Assembly (NCBI GenBank): GCA_944325065.1
Contig: CALUYS010000002.1
Span: 122,172 to 186,171, forward strand
Reading direction: 5' to 3'
Source: Candidatus Gastranaerophilales bacterium
GTDB lineage: Bacteria > Cyanobacteriota > Vampirovibrionia > Gastranaerophilales > Gastranaerophilaceae
Length of the DNA: 64,000 nucleotides
Under the pieces are notes generated by a model that searched no databases, was not told the origin of the DNA, and worked only from the letters and a program-made list of their open reading frames with translations. Below, piece after piece: positions 48,771 through 58,129 of this stretch; the first letter of the stretch is position 1; each line of letters starts with the position of its first letter. Made by a program: the position numbers and the translations under genes.

Positions 48771-50486
48771 TTGTCTACAAGTATTGATTACTTTGACTAT
48801 ATACGAATAAGTATCGCTTCACCTGAACGTATACTTAAATGGTCATATGGTGAGGTTACTAAACCTGAAACCATAAACTATCGTACATTAAAACCAGAAC
48901 GTGATGGTTTATTTTGCGAGCGTATTTTTGGACCTTCAAAGGACTGGGAATGCTATTGTGGTAAATATAAAAGAGTTCGTCATAAGGGTATAATTTGTGA
49001 ACGATGTGGTGTTGAGGTTACAGATTCAAAAGTACGTCGTCATCGTTTAGGGCATATAAAATTGGCTGCTCCTGTTAGTCATATATGGTTTTTAAAAGGA
49101 ATACCTTCTTATTTAGGTTTATTACTTGATATGACTTTAAAAGATTTGGAGCAGGTTATTTATTTTAATAACTATGTTGTTATAAATCCAGGAGAAAGTG
49201 ATTTTAAAAAATTCCAGTTAATTGTTGAAGAAGATTATGAAGATTATATATTGGAAAATGAAGATTCTGAATTAAAAGTTGGAATTGGTGCTGAGGCTAT
49301 AAAAGAATTGCTAGCTGAAATTAATTTAAGTGAATTGGTTGAAGAAGTTCGCAATGAGCTTGCTCAAAGTGGTGGTTCTGTTCAAAAAAAAGCGAAGTTG
49401 ATTAAGCGCTTACGTTTAATAGAATCTTTAATTGAAAGTGGAACTGAACCAACTTGGATGATAATGGATGTATTGCCTGTAACGCCACCTGATTTACGTC
49501 CTATGGTGCAATTGGATGGTGGACGTTTCGCTACATCTGATTTAAATGATTTGTATCGTCGTGTTATAAATCGTAACAATCGTTTATTACGTTTACTTGA
49601 GATGGGAGCACCTGAAATTATTGTACGTAACGAAAAACGTATGCTTCAAGAAGCGGTTGATGCTTTGATTGACAATGGACGTCGTGGTCGTATGGTTGTT
49701 GGACCAAATAATCGACCTTTGAAATCTTTAAGTAATATTATTGAGGGTAAACAAGGTCGTTTCCGTCAAAATTTGTTGGGTAAGCGTGTTGATTATTCTG
49801 GTCGTTCAGTTATAGTTGTTGGTCCTCAGCTGGCGTTAAATCAATGTGGTTTGCCGAAAGAAATGGCTATTGAATTGTTTAAACCATTTGTTGTAAATAA
49901 GTTAATTGAACGAGGTCATGTACAGAATATAAAATCAGCAAAGAAAAAAATAGAACGTTCAGAAGCTATAGTTTGGGATATTCTTGAAGAGGTAATTGAA
50001 GGACATCCTGTTTTGCTTAATCGTGCTCCAACTTTGCATAGGCTTGGTATTCAGGCTTTTGAACCAATCTTGGTTGAAGGTCGTGCTATTCAGCTTCATC
50101 CGCTTGTATGTACAGCATTTAATGCTGACTTTGACGGCGACCAGATGGCTGTTCATGTTCCTTTATCTATTGAGGCTCAAACTGAAGCAAGGATGTTAAT
50201 GTTAGCTACGAATAATATACTTGCACCGGCTACTGGTAAACCAATTATTACTCCATCACAGGATATGGTATTGGGAATATATTATTTAACTATTCTTAAA
50301 GATGAAGAATCTCCTATATGTGGGCATTTCTTTAGCTTTAAGGATGCAATTTCTGCGTATGAAGCAGGTATAATAAAACTTCACGATAAAATAGTTGTTC
50401 GTGACGATAATAATAAACGAATAGAGACAACTGTTGGGCGTATTATATTTAACGAAGTTGTTCAAAATTCAATATTGGCATCGTAG
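48771..50486 (+). CDS. rpoC1: RNA polymerase gamma subunit (N-terminal part of beta')
   Basis: 571 residues ending at a true stop; the rest of beta' is a separate gene 29 bp downstream. TTG start with AAAGGAG 7 bp upstream. The zinc-binding cysteines are in [20 protein letters not shown] (near 60-82). Other motifs are [34 protein letters not shown] and the catalytic Mg-binding NADFDGDQM (near 452). Splitting of rpoC at this point is characteristic of Cyanobacteria and their non-photosynthetic relatives. It is slightly shorter than photosynthetic cyanobacterial RpoC1 (about 620). Confidence 0.98.
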   Translation: MSTSIDYFDYIRISIASPERILKWSYGEVTKPETINYRTLKPERDGLFCERIFGPSKDWECYCGKYKRVRHKGIICERCGVEVTDSKVRRHRLGHIKLAAPVSHIWFLKGIPSYLGLLLDMTLKDLEQVIYFNNYVVINPGESDFKKFQLIVEEDYEDYILENEDSELKVGIGAEAIKELLAEINLSELVEEVRNELAQSGGSVQKKAKLIKRLRLIESLIESGTEPTWMIMDVLPVTPPDLRPMVQLDGGRFATSDLNDLYRRVINRNNRLLRLLEMGAPEIIVRNEKRMLQEAVDALIDNGRRGRMVVGPNNRPLKSLSNIIEGKQGRFRQNLLGKRVDYSGRSVIVVGPQLALNQCGLPKEMAIELFKPFVVNKLIERGHVQNIKSAKKKIERSEAIVWDILEEVIEGHPVLLNRAPTLHRLGIQAFEPILVEGRAIQLHPLVCTAFNADFDGDQMAVHVPLSIEAQTEARMLMLATNNILAPATGKPIITPSQDMVLGIYYLTILKDEESPICGHFFSFKDAISAYEAGIIKLHDKIVVRDDNNKRIETTVGRIIFNEVVQNSILAS

Positions 50487-50515
50487 GAATAATAAGGTAA
50501 GGAAATTATAATAAA

Positions 50516-53500
50516 ATGAATACATACTCAACTCAAAAAAATGTAAAGAAAAACTTTGATTATATAAACAAAATTGTTGACAAAAAAGGTTTAAATAAGT
50601 TATTATCCCAAATTTATTTAGAGTTTGGTGGTGCTAAAACAGCAACGTTGGCAAATAATTTAAAAAACTTAGGTTATAAATATGCAACAAAAGCTGGGAC
50701 AACAATATCAATTAAGGATTTGGATGTTCCTGAGATTAAAACTCAGTTATTAAAGGAAGCTGAGGATGAAATTGAAAAATCAACTCAGAGATATTTAAAA
50801 GGTGAAATTACTGAAGTTGAACGTTATACAAAAGTTATTGATACTTGGAGTGAGACAACTGCAAAATTGACACAGGAAGTTGTTGAAAATTTTGATAAAT
50901 TAAATCCTGTTTATATGATGGCATTTTCAGGAGCTCGTGGTAATGTTTCTCAGGTTTCGCAGCTTGTTGGTATGCGTGGTTTGATGGCAGATGCACAAGG
51001 GCAAATTATTGACTTACCTATTAAATCTAATTTTAAAGAAGGTTTAAGTGTAACAGAATATATTATCTCAAGTTATGGTGCACGTAAAGGTCTTGTTGAT
51101 ACAGCTTTAAAAACTGCGGATAGTGGGTATTTGACACGACGTCTTGTTGATGTGGCACAAGATGTTATAATTCGTGATGCTGATTGTCATACCACAAAAG
51201 CTATAAAAATGATGGCTATTTCTGATGGTGAAAAAGCTATTGTGCCTTTAACAGAGCGTCTGCTTGGAAGAACAATAGCACAAGATATTGTTGATGAAAG
51301 TGGAAAAGTTATTGTTGAAGCGAATACGACAATGTCTCGTGATGATATTAAAAAGATTGAACATTTGAATTTAAAAGAATGTATGGTACGTTCAGGTTTG
51401 ACTTGTGAACTTGAATATGGTGTTTGTCAAAAATGTTATGGTTGGGCTATGACAACTCAAAAACTTGTTGATATTGGGGAGTCAATTGGTATTATTGCTG
51501 CACAATCAATCGGTGAACCAGGAACACAATTGACAATGAGGACATTCCACACAGGTGGGGTATTTAAAGGTTCAGGTGCTATGAGACGAGTTGAAGCAAA
51601 TGATGATGGTGAAATTGTTTCTAAAATATTGATTAAGGAGTTGAGAACTCGACATGGTGATGTCGTAAAAGTGACAATTCACGAATCTGATATTATTATA
51701 AGAACAGCGAATGGTGAAGAAAAACATCATGTTCCTTCAAATGCAATAATGTATATTCAGCAAGGTGATGTTGTTAAAAAGGGACAGTTGCTTTCAGAGT
51801 TTGAACCTCAATCTCAAGGTGATGGAAGTCGTTTGACTGAAAAAGCTACAAAAGATATTACAACAGATATATCAGGTGAAGTTATTTTTGAAGATTTTGT
51901 TGCAGATGAGAAAAAGGATAGGCAAGGAAATATTTCAAGAACTTCAAATAAGGGGGGGATTATTTGGGTATTAGGTGGAGATGTCTATAATTTACCCGGT
52001 GGTTCAAAAGTATTGGTTAAAGACCAACAATTTGTTGATGCTGGTGAAAAACTAGCTGAAACTCATATTGTATCAGAGCATGGTGGTGAAGTTCGTTTAG
52101 GAAACGATTTGGTTATTGAAAGTGTTGAATTTGATGGAAAAACTATTAAAAAAGTTATTCAGGGCAAAGAAATAACAATTGTTATTGCATCAATTATGCC
52201 TAAAAACGCTGTTTTTGAAGCTACTAAAAAAGAACAGATATGGAATGTTAAAAATAGTAATGAAAAATATATTGTAAAATCTCCTATTGATACAACTGTA
52301 GAAAACGGTATGATTATTGCTGAATTGATTAGTGATGAGTGTTCAGTTGATTCAAGTGGGGAAATTCGTTATAATGGTGTGGAAGTTGATGAAAATCAGA
52401 TAATAACAAAATCTGGCGAAGTTATATTTATTCCTGAAGAAGTTTATCAGGTTAATAAAGATTCTTCATTAAAAATGGTTGAATCAGGTACATTTGTTAC
52501 AGCTGGGACTGAAGTTGTTAAAGATTTATATACTCATATTGATGGTATTGTTCAGATAAAAGAATTTAACGACTTAATACATGAAGTTGTAATTCGTCCT
52601 GGTGAAATACATACATTAAGTAATTTAGGTGATTTAAAAGTTGATGAAGGTGAAGTTGTACAAGCAGGTGAGTATATAACAAAAGATATTATTGCCAAAG
52701 AAACATCTGTCGTTACTGTTATTGAAGCTGAATCAGACATTACATTAGATGATTTAGATGAAGAACTTGAATTGGCAATGGATGAAGATACCTTATCAAA
52801 TAAGCCAGTTCAAATTTTAATACGTCCTGTTAAAACGTTTATGATAGAACCAAAAGATGTATCTATTGAATTTAATTCAACAGAGGAATCAATTGATATA
52901 GTCCCTGTTACCCAGTTACAATATAAAGACGGTGCTCGTGTTCGCAACCTTGATGGTGCAACTTTGACAAGAACAAGCTTAGTATTGCAAATGGGTGGTT
53001 ATTTAAGCCATTTAAAAGGCATGGTTGAATTAGATAAGGATAATAATTTAAAAGTTGTAGTGCTTGAGACATTGATTATTCGACGTGAAACTGAGGGTAC
53101 TCAAGGAATTGAAAATGCATTACAAACAGAATTACTTGTTGAAAATGGTGATATTATTGAATCAAAGTCACCTGTTGCAAAAACACAGGTACTTGCTGTT
53201 AACCCTGCTGTAGCTAATATAAAGAATGGTACAACTGATTTCCGTCGTTTACTTCTTGTGTCATCAGATAGTGAAGAAATTGTGTCTTTTAAGGGTAATC
53301 CGCAAGTTAAAGAGGGAGCTTTTATTAAACGTGATAGCATTATTTCTTCAAATGGTGATAGAACTCCGGTATCTGGTAAAGTTATAAAAGTAAATGATAA
53401 TAATGTATCAATTCGTATAGGTCGTCCTTATTTAATAAGTCCAGGGACTATGCTTCAAGTGGACAATAGTGCTTTGGTTCTTCGTGGTGATGTTGTTGCA

Positions 53501-54355
53501 ACTTTGGTATTTGAAAGACAAAAAACAGGTGATATTGTTCAAGGGCTTCCTCGTGTTGAAGAGCTTTTAGAAGGTCGTAAACCTAAAGAAAGTGCTATTG
53601 TCGCTGAATTTGAAGGAACAGTAGAGTTAGAAGTTGAAGATGATATCACTCATTTATATTTAGTTGATGATTATGGACGTCATGAGATTAAATATCCTAT
53701 TGATTCAAATATTATTGTTTCTCATAATCAAAAAATAAAAGTAGGTCAACCATTAACAAGTGGACCTTTAAATCCTCATGATGTTATGAGGTTAAATGGT
53801 CCTGAGGTTGCTCAACAATATTTAGTTGATGAAGTTCAAAGAGTTTATCGTTCACAAGGGGTTGAAATTGCTGATAAACACGTTGAAATTATTGTTCGTC
53901 AAATGACTAAGAAAGTTAAAGTTCTTGATCCTGGAGATACTAAGTTGTTGCCTGGCGAACTTATTGAAATTCAATTCGTTGAAGCTGAAAATAAAAAAGT
54001 TAAAGAACTTGAAGGACAAGAAGCAACATATGAACCAGTTCTTTTAGGTATCACAAAGGCAAGTTTGAATACTGAAAGCTTTATTTCAGCTGCATCATTT
54101 CAAGAAACAACAAGAATATTAACCGAGGCTGCTGTTGAAGGTAAACGTGATTTACTCCGCGGTTTAAAAGAGAATGTTATTATTGGTAGATTAATACCTG
54201 CAGGTACGGGATTTCATCATTTGATTAATGCAAATGAAGAAAAAGAAAAAGAAGCATTAAAACGTGCTGCTTTAAAAAATTCACCAAGAAAGCCCGCTGC
54301 CATTTTAGAAGAAATTGAAGGTATGTTTGGAACTCCTGATTTTAACATTGAGTAG
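50516..54355 (+). CDS. rpoC2: RNA polymerase beta' subunit (C-terminal part, RpoC2)
   Basis: 1279 residues. The N-terminal part has SGARGNVSQVSQLVGMRGLM, SYGARKGLVDTALKTADSGY, and zinc Cys in CELEYGVCQKCYG. The trigger helix SIGEPGTQLTMRTFHTGG (near 333-350) is interrupted by about 650 residues of sandwich-barrel hybrid repeats before TGDIVQGLPRVEELLEGRKP (near 1003). This matches the very large SI3 insertion of cyanobacterial RpoC2 (E. coli has about 190 residues). The C-terminus has the conserved ASFQETTRILTEAAVEGK. A strong terminator follows. Confidence 0.98.
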   Translation: MNTYSTQKNVKKNFDYINKIVDKKGLNKLLSQIYLEFGGAKTATLANNLKNLGYKYATKAGTTISIKDLDVPEIKTQLLKEAEDEIEKSTQRYLKGEITEVERYTKVIDTWSETTAKLTQEVVENFDKLNPVYMMAFSGARGNVSQVSQLVGMRGLMADAQGQIIDLPIKSNFKEGLSVTEYIISSYGARKGLVDTALKTADSGYLTRRLVDVAQDVIIRDADCHTTKAIKMMAISDGEKAIVPLTERLLGRTIAQDIVDESGKVIVEANTTMSRDDIKKIEHLNLKECMVRSGLTCELEYGVCQKCYGWAMTTQKLVDIGESIGIIAAQSIGEPGTQLTMRTFHTGGVFKGSGAMRRVEANDDGEIVSKILIKELRTRHGDVVKVTIHESDIIIRTANGEEKHHVPSNAIMYIQQGDVVKKGQLLSEFEPQSQGDGSRLTEKATKDITTDISGEVIFEDFVADEKKDRQGNISRTSNKGGIIWVLGGDVYNLPGGSKVLVKDQQFVDAGEKLAETHIVSEHGGEVRLGNDLVIESVEFDGKTIKKVIQGKEITIVIASIMPKNAVFEATKKEQIWNVKNSNEKYIVKSPIDTTVENGMIIAELISDECSVDSSGEIRYNGVEVDENQIITKSGEVIFIPEEVYQVNKDSSLKMVESGTFVTAGTEVVKDLYTHIDGIVQIKEFNDLIHEVVIRPGEIHTLSNLGDLKVDEGEVVQAGEYITKDIIAKETSVVTVIEAESDITLDDLDEELELAMDEDTLSNKPVQILIRPVKTFMIEPKDVSIEFNSTEESIDIVPVTQLQYKDGARVRNLDGATLTRTSLVLQMGGYLSHLKGMVELDKDNNLKVVVLETLIIRRETEGTQGIENALQTELLVENGDIIESKSPVAKTQVLAVNPAVANIKNGTTDFRRLLLVSSDSEEIVSFKGNPQVKEGAFIKRDSIISSNGDRTPVSGKVIKVNDNNVSIRIGRPYLISPGTMLQVDNSALVLRGDVVATLVFERQKTGDIVQGLPRVEELLEGRKPKESAIVAEFEGTVELEVEDDITHLYLVDDYGRHEIKYPIDSNIIVSHNQKIKVGQPLTSGPLNPHDVMRLNGPEVAQQYLVDEVQRVYRSQGVEIADKHVEIIVRQMTKKVKVLDPGDTKLLPGELIEIQFVEAENKKVKELEGQEATYEPVLLGITKASLNTESFISAASFQETTRILTEAAVEGKRDLLRGLKENVIIGRLIPAGTGFHHLINANEEKEKEALKRAALKNSPRKPAAILEEIEGMFGTPDFNIE

Positions 54356-54367
54356 CTTGAAATAATT

Positions 54368-54404
54368 TTAAAATGGTGGTATTTTATAATACCACCATTT
54401 TATT
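54368..54404 (+). terminator. Terminator of the rpoB-rpoC1-rpoC2 operon
   Basis: A 13-bp perfect stem AAAATGGTGGTAT (54370-54382) with ATACCACCATTTT (54389-54401), a short loop, then T-rich sequence. Confidence 0.9.
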
Positions 54405-54498
54405 TATTATCAATATTTGTTTATGTTTAGAATTATAAAAAAATATATATATTTATGTAATTATACATGCAAAATTTATTCAAAAAAAAGGAGAAATT

Positions 54499-54966
54499 AT
54501 GAAAAATATAATATTTACTTTATCATTACTAGTACTTGGTTTAATGTCATATGCTGCAGATGATTCAAGTGAAGCATTAAAGTTTATACAAAGTTATATT
54601 AATGCTGCAAATACATATAGTACTACATTACCAACTTATTATTCACCAAATGCAAAGATAATAAGAATAGTCGAAAAAACAAATGGCGGTAAGGCATCAG
54701 TTGTTACAGACATGGACGAATATATAAAACAACTTAAATTAGGTGCGGTCGGTGCAAGGGTTACAAAATATAAAAATTATTATACTAATTTAAAAGTAAC
54801 TCAAGTCTCAAATGGATATAAGGTTTCAGGGTTGCGCCAACCATCTGGTGAAAGCTATCGTTTGCCTGTTTATTTTATTGTCCAAAAAAATAAAAATGGT
54901 AAATGGCAAATAATTGAAGAATCCATGAACACAAAGGTTCAGAAATTTTTAAAATATGCTAAATAG
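54499..54966 (+). CDS. Small periplasmic protein, possibly NTF2/SnoaL-like
   Basis: 155 residues. The signal peptide KNIIFTLSLLVLGLMSYA has likely cleavage at AADD. The mature part begins with a helix (EALKFIQSYINAANTYSTTL) and continues as alternating strands (AKIIRIVEKTNGGKASVVT, RLPVYFIVQKNKNGKWQIIE). This helix-then-curved-sheet pattern with a C-terminal NGKWQIIEE strand is typical of NTF2-like folds, but the assignment is weak. AAAAAGGAGAAATT precedes the ATG. It is transcribed alone after the rpo terminator. Confidence 0.7.
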   Translation: MKNIIFTLSLLVLGLMSYAADDSSEALKFIQSYINAANTYSTTLPTYYSPNAKIIRIVEKTNGGKASVVTDMDEYIKQLKLGAVGARVTKYKNYYTNLKVTQVSNGYKVSGLRQPSGESYRLPVYFIVQKNKNGKWQIIEESMNTKVQKFLKYAK

Positions 54967-55087
54967 TTAAGTTATGTGAATTTTTAAAATAAACTTGACT
55001 TTTATTTTTAACACTTATATCATATAATTAAAATATAAATTATTATTTTAAGACAAATTTTTTTGAAATAAAAAACGGGGAAATAAT

Positions 55088-55684
55088 ATGAAAAATTCAA
55101 CTTTATATAATTCAAATTTGACAAAAGATAGAGTTTCTTTTTTGGAAGATTTAAAATGTAACGATAAAAATGCAATGTTGTCGAATAATAGAATGTCAGA
55201 AATGAAAGAATATACCCGTCAAGCTTCTCCAATTCATAATCAAAAAGAATTGGATGTTTTATGGAGAAATTTTAAAGTTGCACAAACTCAAAGTATTTCC
55301 GAAAAATCACCAGGAATATATTTAGGTGTTGGATTTTTTGCTGGTTTTTTGAGCATGCTTATTTTAAGTCTATGCATGAGTTTTATTAGCCCTTCAAATA
55401 ATAATTCTATTTCAAATAATATATCTAAAGCTCCAAAATTGATAAAACGAGTTAAGTTAAAACCTTCTCAATTAACTATAGTACCACCTGATAAAAAGAT
55501 TTCTAAAAATGAGCCTGCATTAAATGAAACATATACTGTTGTTGCTGGCGATACATTAGAAAGTATTGTTGTCCGTTTTTATGGTAAATATGACCCAGCT
55601 AAGGTTCAGGCTATTCAAGAAGCTAATAAAATGAGTGATCCTAATAAACTTCAACTTGGTCAACAGCTAAATATTCCGCTTTAG
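55088..55684 (+). CDS. Single-pass membrane protein with C-terminal LysM domain
   Basis: 198 residues. A polar N-terminal 70 is followed by one membrane segment (about 79-102, GVGFFAGFLSMLILSLCMSF), a linker, then a LysM peptidoglycan-binding domain at 150-198 (YTVVAGDTLESIVVRFYGKY, IQEANKMSDPNKLQLGQQL, NIPL). The LysM would lie in the periplasm and bind the cell wall. ACGGGGAAATAAT precedes the ATG. It has no catalytic domain, so it may anchor or sense the wall. Confidence 0.85.
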   Translation: MKNSTLYNSNLTKDRVSFLEDLKCNDKNAMLSNNRMSEMKEYTRQASPIHNQKELDVLWRNFKVAQTQSISEKSPGIYLGVGFFAGFLSMLILSLCMSFISPSNNNSISNNISKAPKLIKRVKLKPSQLTIVPPDKKISKNEPALNETYTVVAGDTLESIVVRFYGKYDPAKVQAIQEANKMSDPNKLQLGQQLNIPL

Positions 55685-55690
55685 TTTTTT

Positions 55691-55864
55691 TTAGCTAAAT
55701 TTCTTGCTCAAGTGTTTTAGCATTGATATTTTTTGTTTTGATTCTTTGTCATTAATTTTATCTTTAATATTTAAAAGTCTTAGACATTGATTATTATGCT
55801 GTTCTTTTTTTAATATAATTGAATATAAAAAATTAAAAATATTATAAATTAAATATTTATTCAT
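55691..55864 (-). CDS. Small protein of 57 residues
   Basis: Reads MNKYLIYNIFNFLYSIILKK, then a Lys/Asn/Gln-rich helical tail ending KHLSKKFS. AAAGGA lies 8 bp before the ATG at 55864. It sits 40 bp downstream of the glycine-zipper gene on the same strand, so the two may be cotranscribed. The hydrophobic N-terminal 18 residues could be a membrane anchor. The ribosome site and context support it, but there is no recognised homology. Confidence 0.5.
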   Translation of the reverse strand: MNKYLIYNIFNFLYSIILKKEQHNNQCLRLLNIKDKINDKESKQKISMLKHLSKKFS

Positions 55865-55904
55865 GTTTTTAATCCTTTCATTTTGTCTTCATATATATTA
55901 GTTT

Positions 55905-57254
55905 TTATGTTGCTGATACAAATGGGTTTGTTAAAGTATTTGATGAAGTTGATAATGTTGATTTATTAAGCTTATTTTCAATGGATTGAACTTTTGCAAG
56001 TATTTTTTGAGCTTTATTAGAATCAGTTTCTTGTGCTGCTTGTGTTTTTGCTTGAGTTAATAATGATTGTAAATTAGCTTGTGAACTTGCAACTGTTTGA
56101 GCTTGTTCTTTTATTTGTTCTTCTTCTTGCTTTTCAGTTGCTGATTTGCCAAAAATCCAAGATGAAAGTTTACGACCTAAAACTGAACCTAAAGAAGAAC
56201 CAACTACTTTTCCTATTGCTCCTCCGATTGATGCACCAATAGGACCGAGTAACCCACCTATTGCAAATCCTAACGTACCACCAAGTATTTGTCCTGCTGC
56301 ACTTAGTCCAACATCACTAATGGCAATTGTTGCAGCTGATTTCCCAAGTTGTGCCCATCCTTCACTTGAACTTTCTTTAAATGCTGTAACAATACTTGGT
56401 AATTCTGTTGAAAGACCGGTTATTGCTGTTATTGCAATACCTGCACCACTAAATGCCTCTTTTGCCACTGATTTAGAAACTGTTTTTATATTCGATACAG
56501 ATGAACTTGCTGCTTTGCCCAAAGCTTTTGTAATACCTTCAGCATTCTCTGCTAGTTTTGCATCTGCTGTATTTTTGATTGTCTTATCAGTAATATTATT
56601 TAAATCACTTAATTTAGAGAATTTTTCGGGGTTTGCTTCTCCTGCTGTCTTAGCTAATTCTTGTGTAATGTTTTTCATATTGGTTTTTATGTCTTCTGTT
56701 GTTAAAGTTTTATCTTTTGTTGCTGTTGTAAATTTGTTTAAACCAATTTTTACATCATTATTTCCATCTTTTTTTATACCTAAAGCTTGGTGGACTATTC
56801 CGTCAGTTGCCATGTTTGTTGTATTTTTAGCAGTAGAAACTTCACTTTTTGAAGCAGAAGAAGTTGATGAGTTATTCCACCAACTTTTTATTTTACCCCA
56901 CAAAGTTTTTCCATTAGCATTATTATATGCTTTTGTTTCTCCAATTAATAAATCTTCAAAACGATTGCTTAAGTTAAATTGTTCAAACTTATTATCGCTT
57001 ACACTTGTTGCTATACGATATGCAGCACGAACATCATCACGATATTTTACACTTTTTACAACTTCAGGTACTGCACCTACTAAACTAAATCCTGCAGTAG
57101 ATAAAAGTTGAGATGCCATATCTTCGCTTTCTGTATAGCCTAATAATTCATATAATTCTTCAATTTCTCCAACAGATACACCTAGGCTGTAGGTCCCTCC
57201 AATTTGCCCTACAACAAAAGGATTATTATTTACTTGTTGGAAATTAATCGTCAT
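55905..57254 (-). CDS. Large glycine-zipper protein of unknown function
   Basis: 449 residues. The N-terminal 110 are ordered-looking (VGEIEELYELLGYTESEDMA, VPEVVKSVKYRDDVRAAYRI). A long Lys/Thr/Asn-rich helical middle (120-260) is followed by a Gly/Ala-rich region at about 320-375 (ILGGTLGFAIGGLLGPIGAS, IGGAIGKVVGSSLGSVLGRK) that forms a glycine zipper able to insert in membranes. A Gln/Ala coiled coil closes the protein. There is no signal peptide. The plan resembles pore-forming or effector proteins and the gene at 27344. An antisense open frame of 321 codons (56146-57111) is a composition shadow. Confidence 0.75.
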   Translation of the reverse strand: MTINFQQVNNNPFVVGQIGGTYSLGVSVGEIEELYELLGYTESEDMASQLLSTAGFSLVGAVPEVVKSVKYRDDVRAAYRIATSVSDNKFEQFNLSNRFEDLLIGETKAYNNANGKTLWGKIKSWWNNSSTSSASKSEVSTAKNTTNMATDGIVHQALGIKKDGNNDVKIGLNKFTTATKDKTLTTEDIKTNMKNITQELAKTAGEANPEKFSKLSDLNNITDKTIKNTADAKLAENAEGITKALGKAASSSVSNIKTVSKSVAKEAFSGAGIAITAITGLSTELPSIVTAFKESSSEGWAQLGKSAATIAISDVGLSAAGQILGGTLGFAIGGLLGPIGASIGGAIGKVVGSSLGSVLGRKLSSWIFGKSATEKQEEEQIKEQAQTVASSQANLQSLLTQAKTQAAQETDSNKAQKILAKVQSIENKLNKSTLSTSSNTLTNPFVSAT

Positions 57255-57350
57255 TAATATATTGCATCCTATATATCTTATATATATAAAGTATATTTTT
57301 GATCTTGAATTTTAGGAATTTTATAATTATTTACAAAAGTTAATATGAAA

Positions 57351-57359
57351 TGTTATAAT
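57351..57359 (+). promoter_or_regulatory. Extended -10 promoter in front of the cytoplasmic kinase
   Basis: TG-T-TATAAT (57351-57359) ends 8 bp before ATG 57368. No ribosome binding site fits between (ACTTTTGT), so the transcript is predicted to be leaderless. Confidence 0.65.
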
Positions 57360-57367
57360 ACTTTTGT

Positions 57368-58129
57368 ATGGAAAATAGTGAGTTAGAGAATAAATACAAC
57401 GATTTTTTACAGCTTTTATCACATGAAATGAGAACTCCTTTAACTTCAATAAGAGGATTTGCTCAAACAATGATTAATGCCTATGGTAAGTTAAGTGATG
57501 AGCAAAAAATTAAATTTTTAAAAATTATTGATGAGCAAAGTAATAGGCTTATTCATCTTGTTGAAAATATGTTAATGTCATCCAAATTTAATAATGAGGC
57601 TGATACTTTTATTTTTAAAACTTTTAATATAAACGAAATAATTGAAGATTGTATTCATATATTAAAAGTTAAATATCCTGATTATTTTTTTGTTTTTAAT
57701 AAAAATAATGCTATCCCTTATGTGTGGGCAGATGTTGAAAAAACACAGCAAGTGCTTGTTAATATTTTGGATAATGCTTGTAAGTATTCGCCATCTTATT
57801 CAAAAGTAGAGGTTAAAGTTAAGACAATATTTGAAAATAAAGAAGAAAAATGTCTTGTTTCAGTTTATGATGAAGGCTGTGGAATTAATGATGAAAATAA
57901 AAAAAAGATTTTTAACAAATTTACAAGATTGGAAAATATAAACACTCAAAATGTTGAAGGAAGTGGGCTTGGTTTATATATAGCCAAAAATATAATGAAT
58001 AAAATGAAAGGGAAAATAACTTGTGAGTCAAATAATATAAAAGGCTCTATTTTTAATATTTATTTTTGTACTTTAAATCCTAATGATGAAATTAATTTTA
58101 AATTATCAACAGAGGAGACAACAAAATGA
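57368..58129 (+). CDS. Soluble histidine kinase
   Basis: 253 residues with no membrane segment or sensor domain: HisKA directly at the N-terminus (LLSHEMRTPLTSIRGFAQTM, phospho-His at 19), then HATPase with VLVNILDNACKYSP, YDEGCGINDENKKKIFNKFT and GSGLGLYIAKNIM. All ATP-site boxes are present. Its input must come from another protein. It overlaps the next gene, a double-receiver protein, by 4 bp (ATGA), which makes that protein its likely partner. The mRNA appears leaderless. Confidence 0.93.
   Translation: MENSELENKYNDFLQLLSHEMRTPLTSIRGFAQTMINAYGKLSDEQKIKFLKIIDEQSNRLIHLVENMLMSSKFNNEADTFIFKTFNINEIIEDCIHILKVKYPDYFFVFNKNNAIPYVWADVEKTQQVLVNILDNACKYSPSYSKVEVKVKTIFENKEEKCLVSVYDEGCGINDENKKKIFNKFTRLENINTQNVEGSGLGLYIAKNIMNKMKGKITCESNNIKGSIFNIYFCTLNPNDEINFKLSTEETTK

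Noticed and set aside
56146..57111. 321-codon open frame on the plus strand opposite the glycine-zipper gene
   Set aside because: It is fully antisense to a gene with better start context, has no ribosome binding site, and its Pro/Ala/Val-rich translation is the expected shadow of a Gly/Ser/Thr-rich gene.
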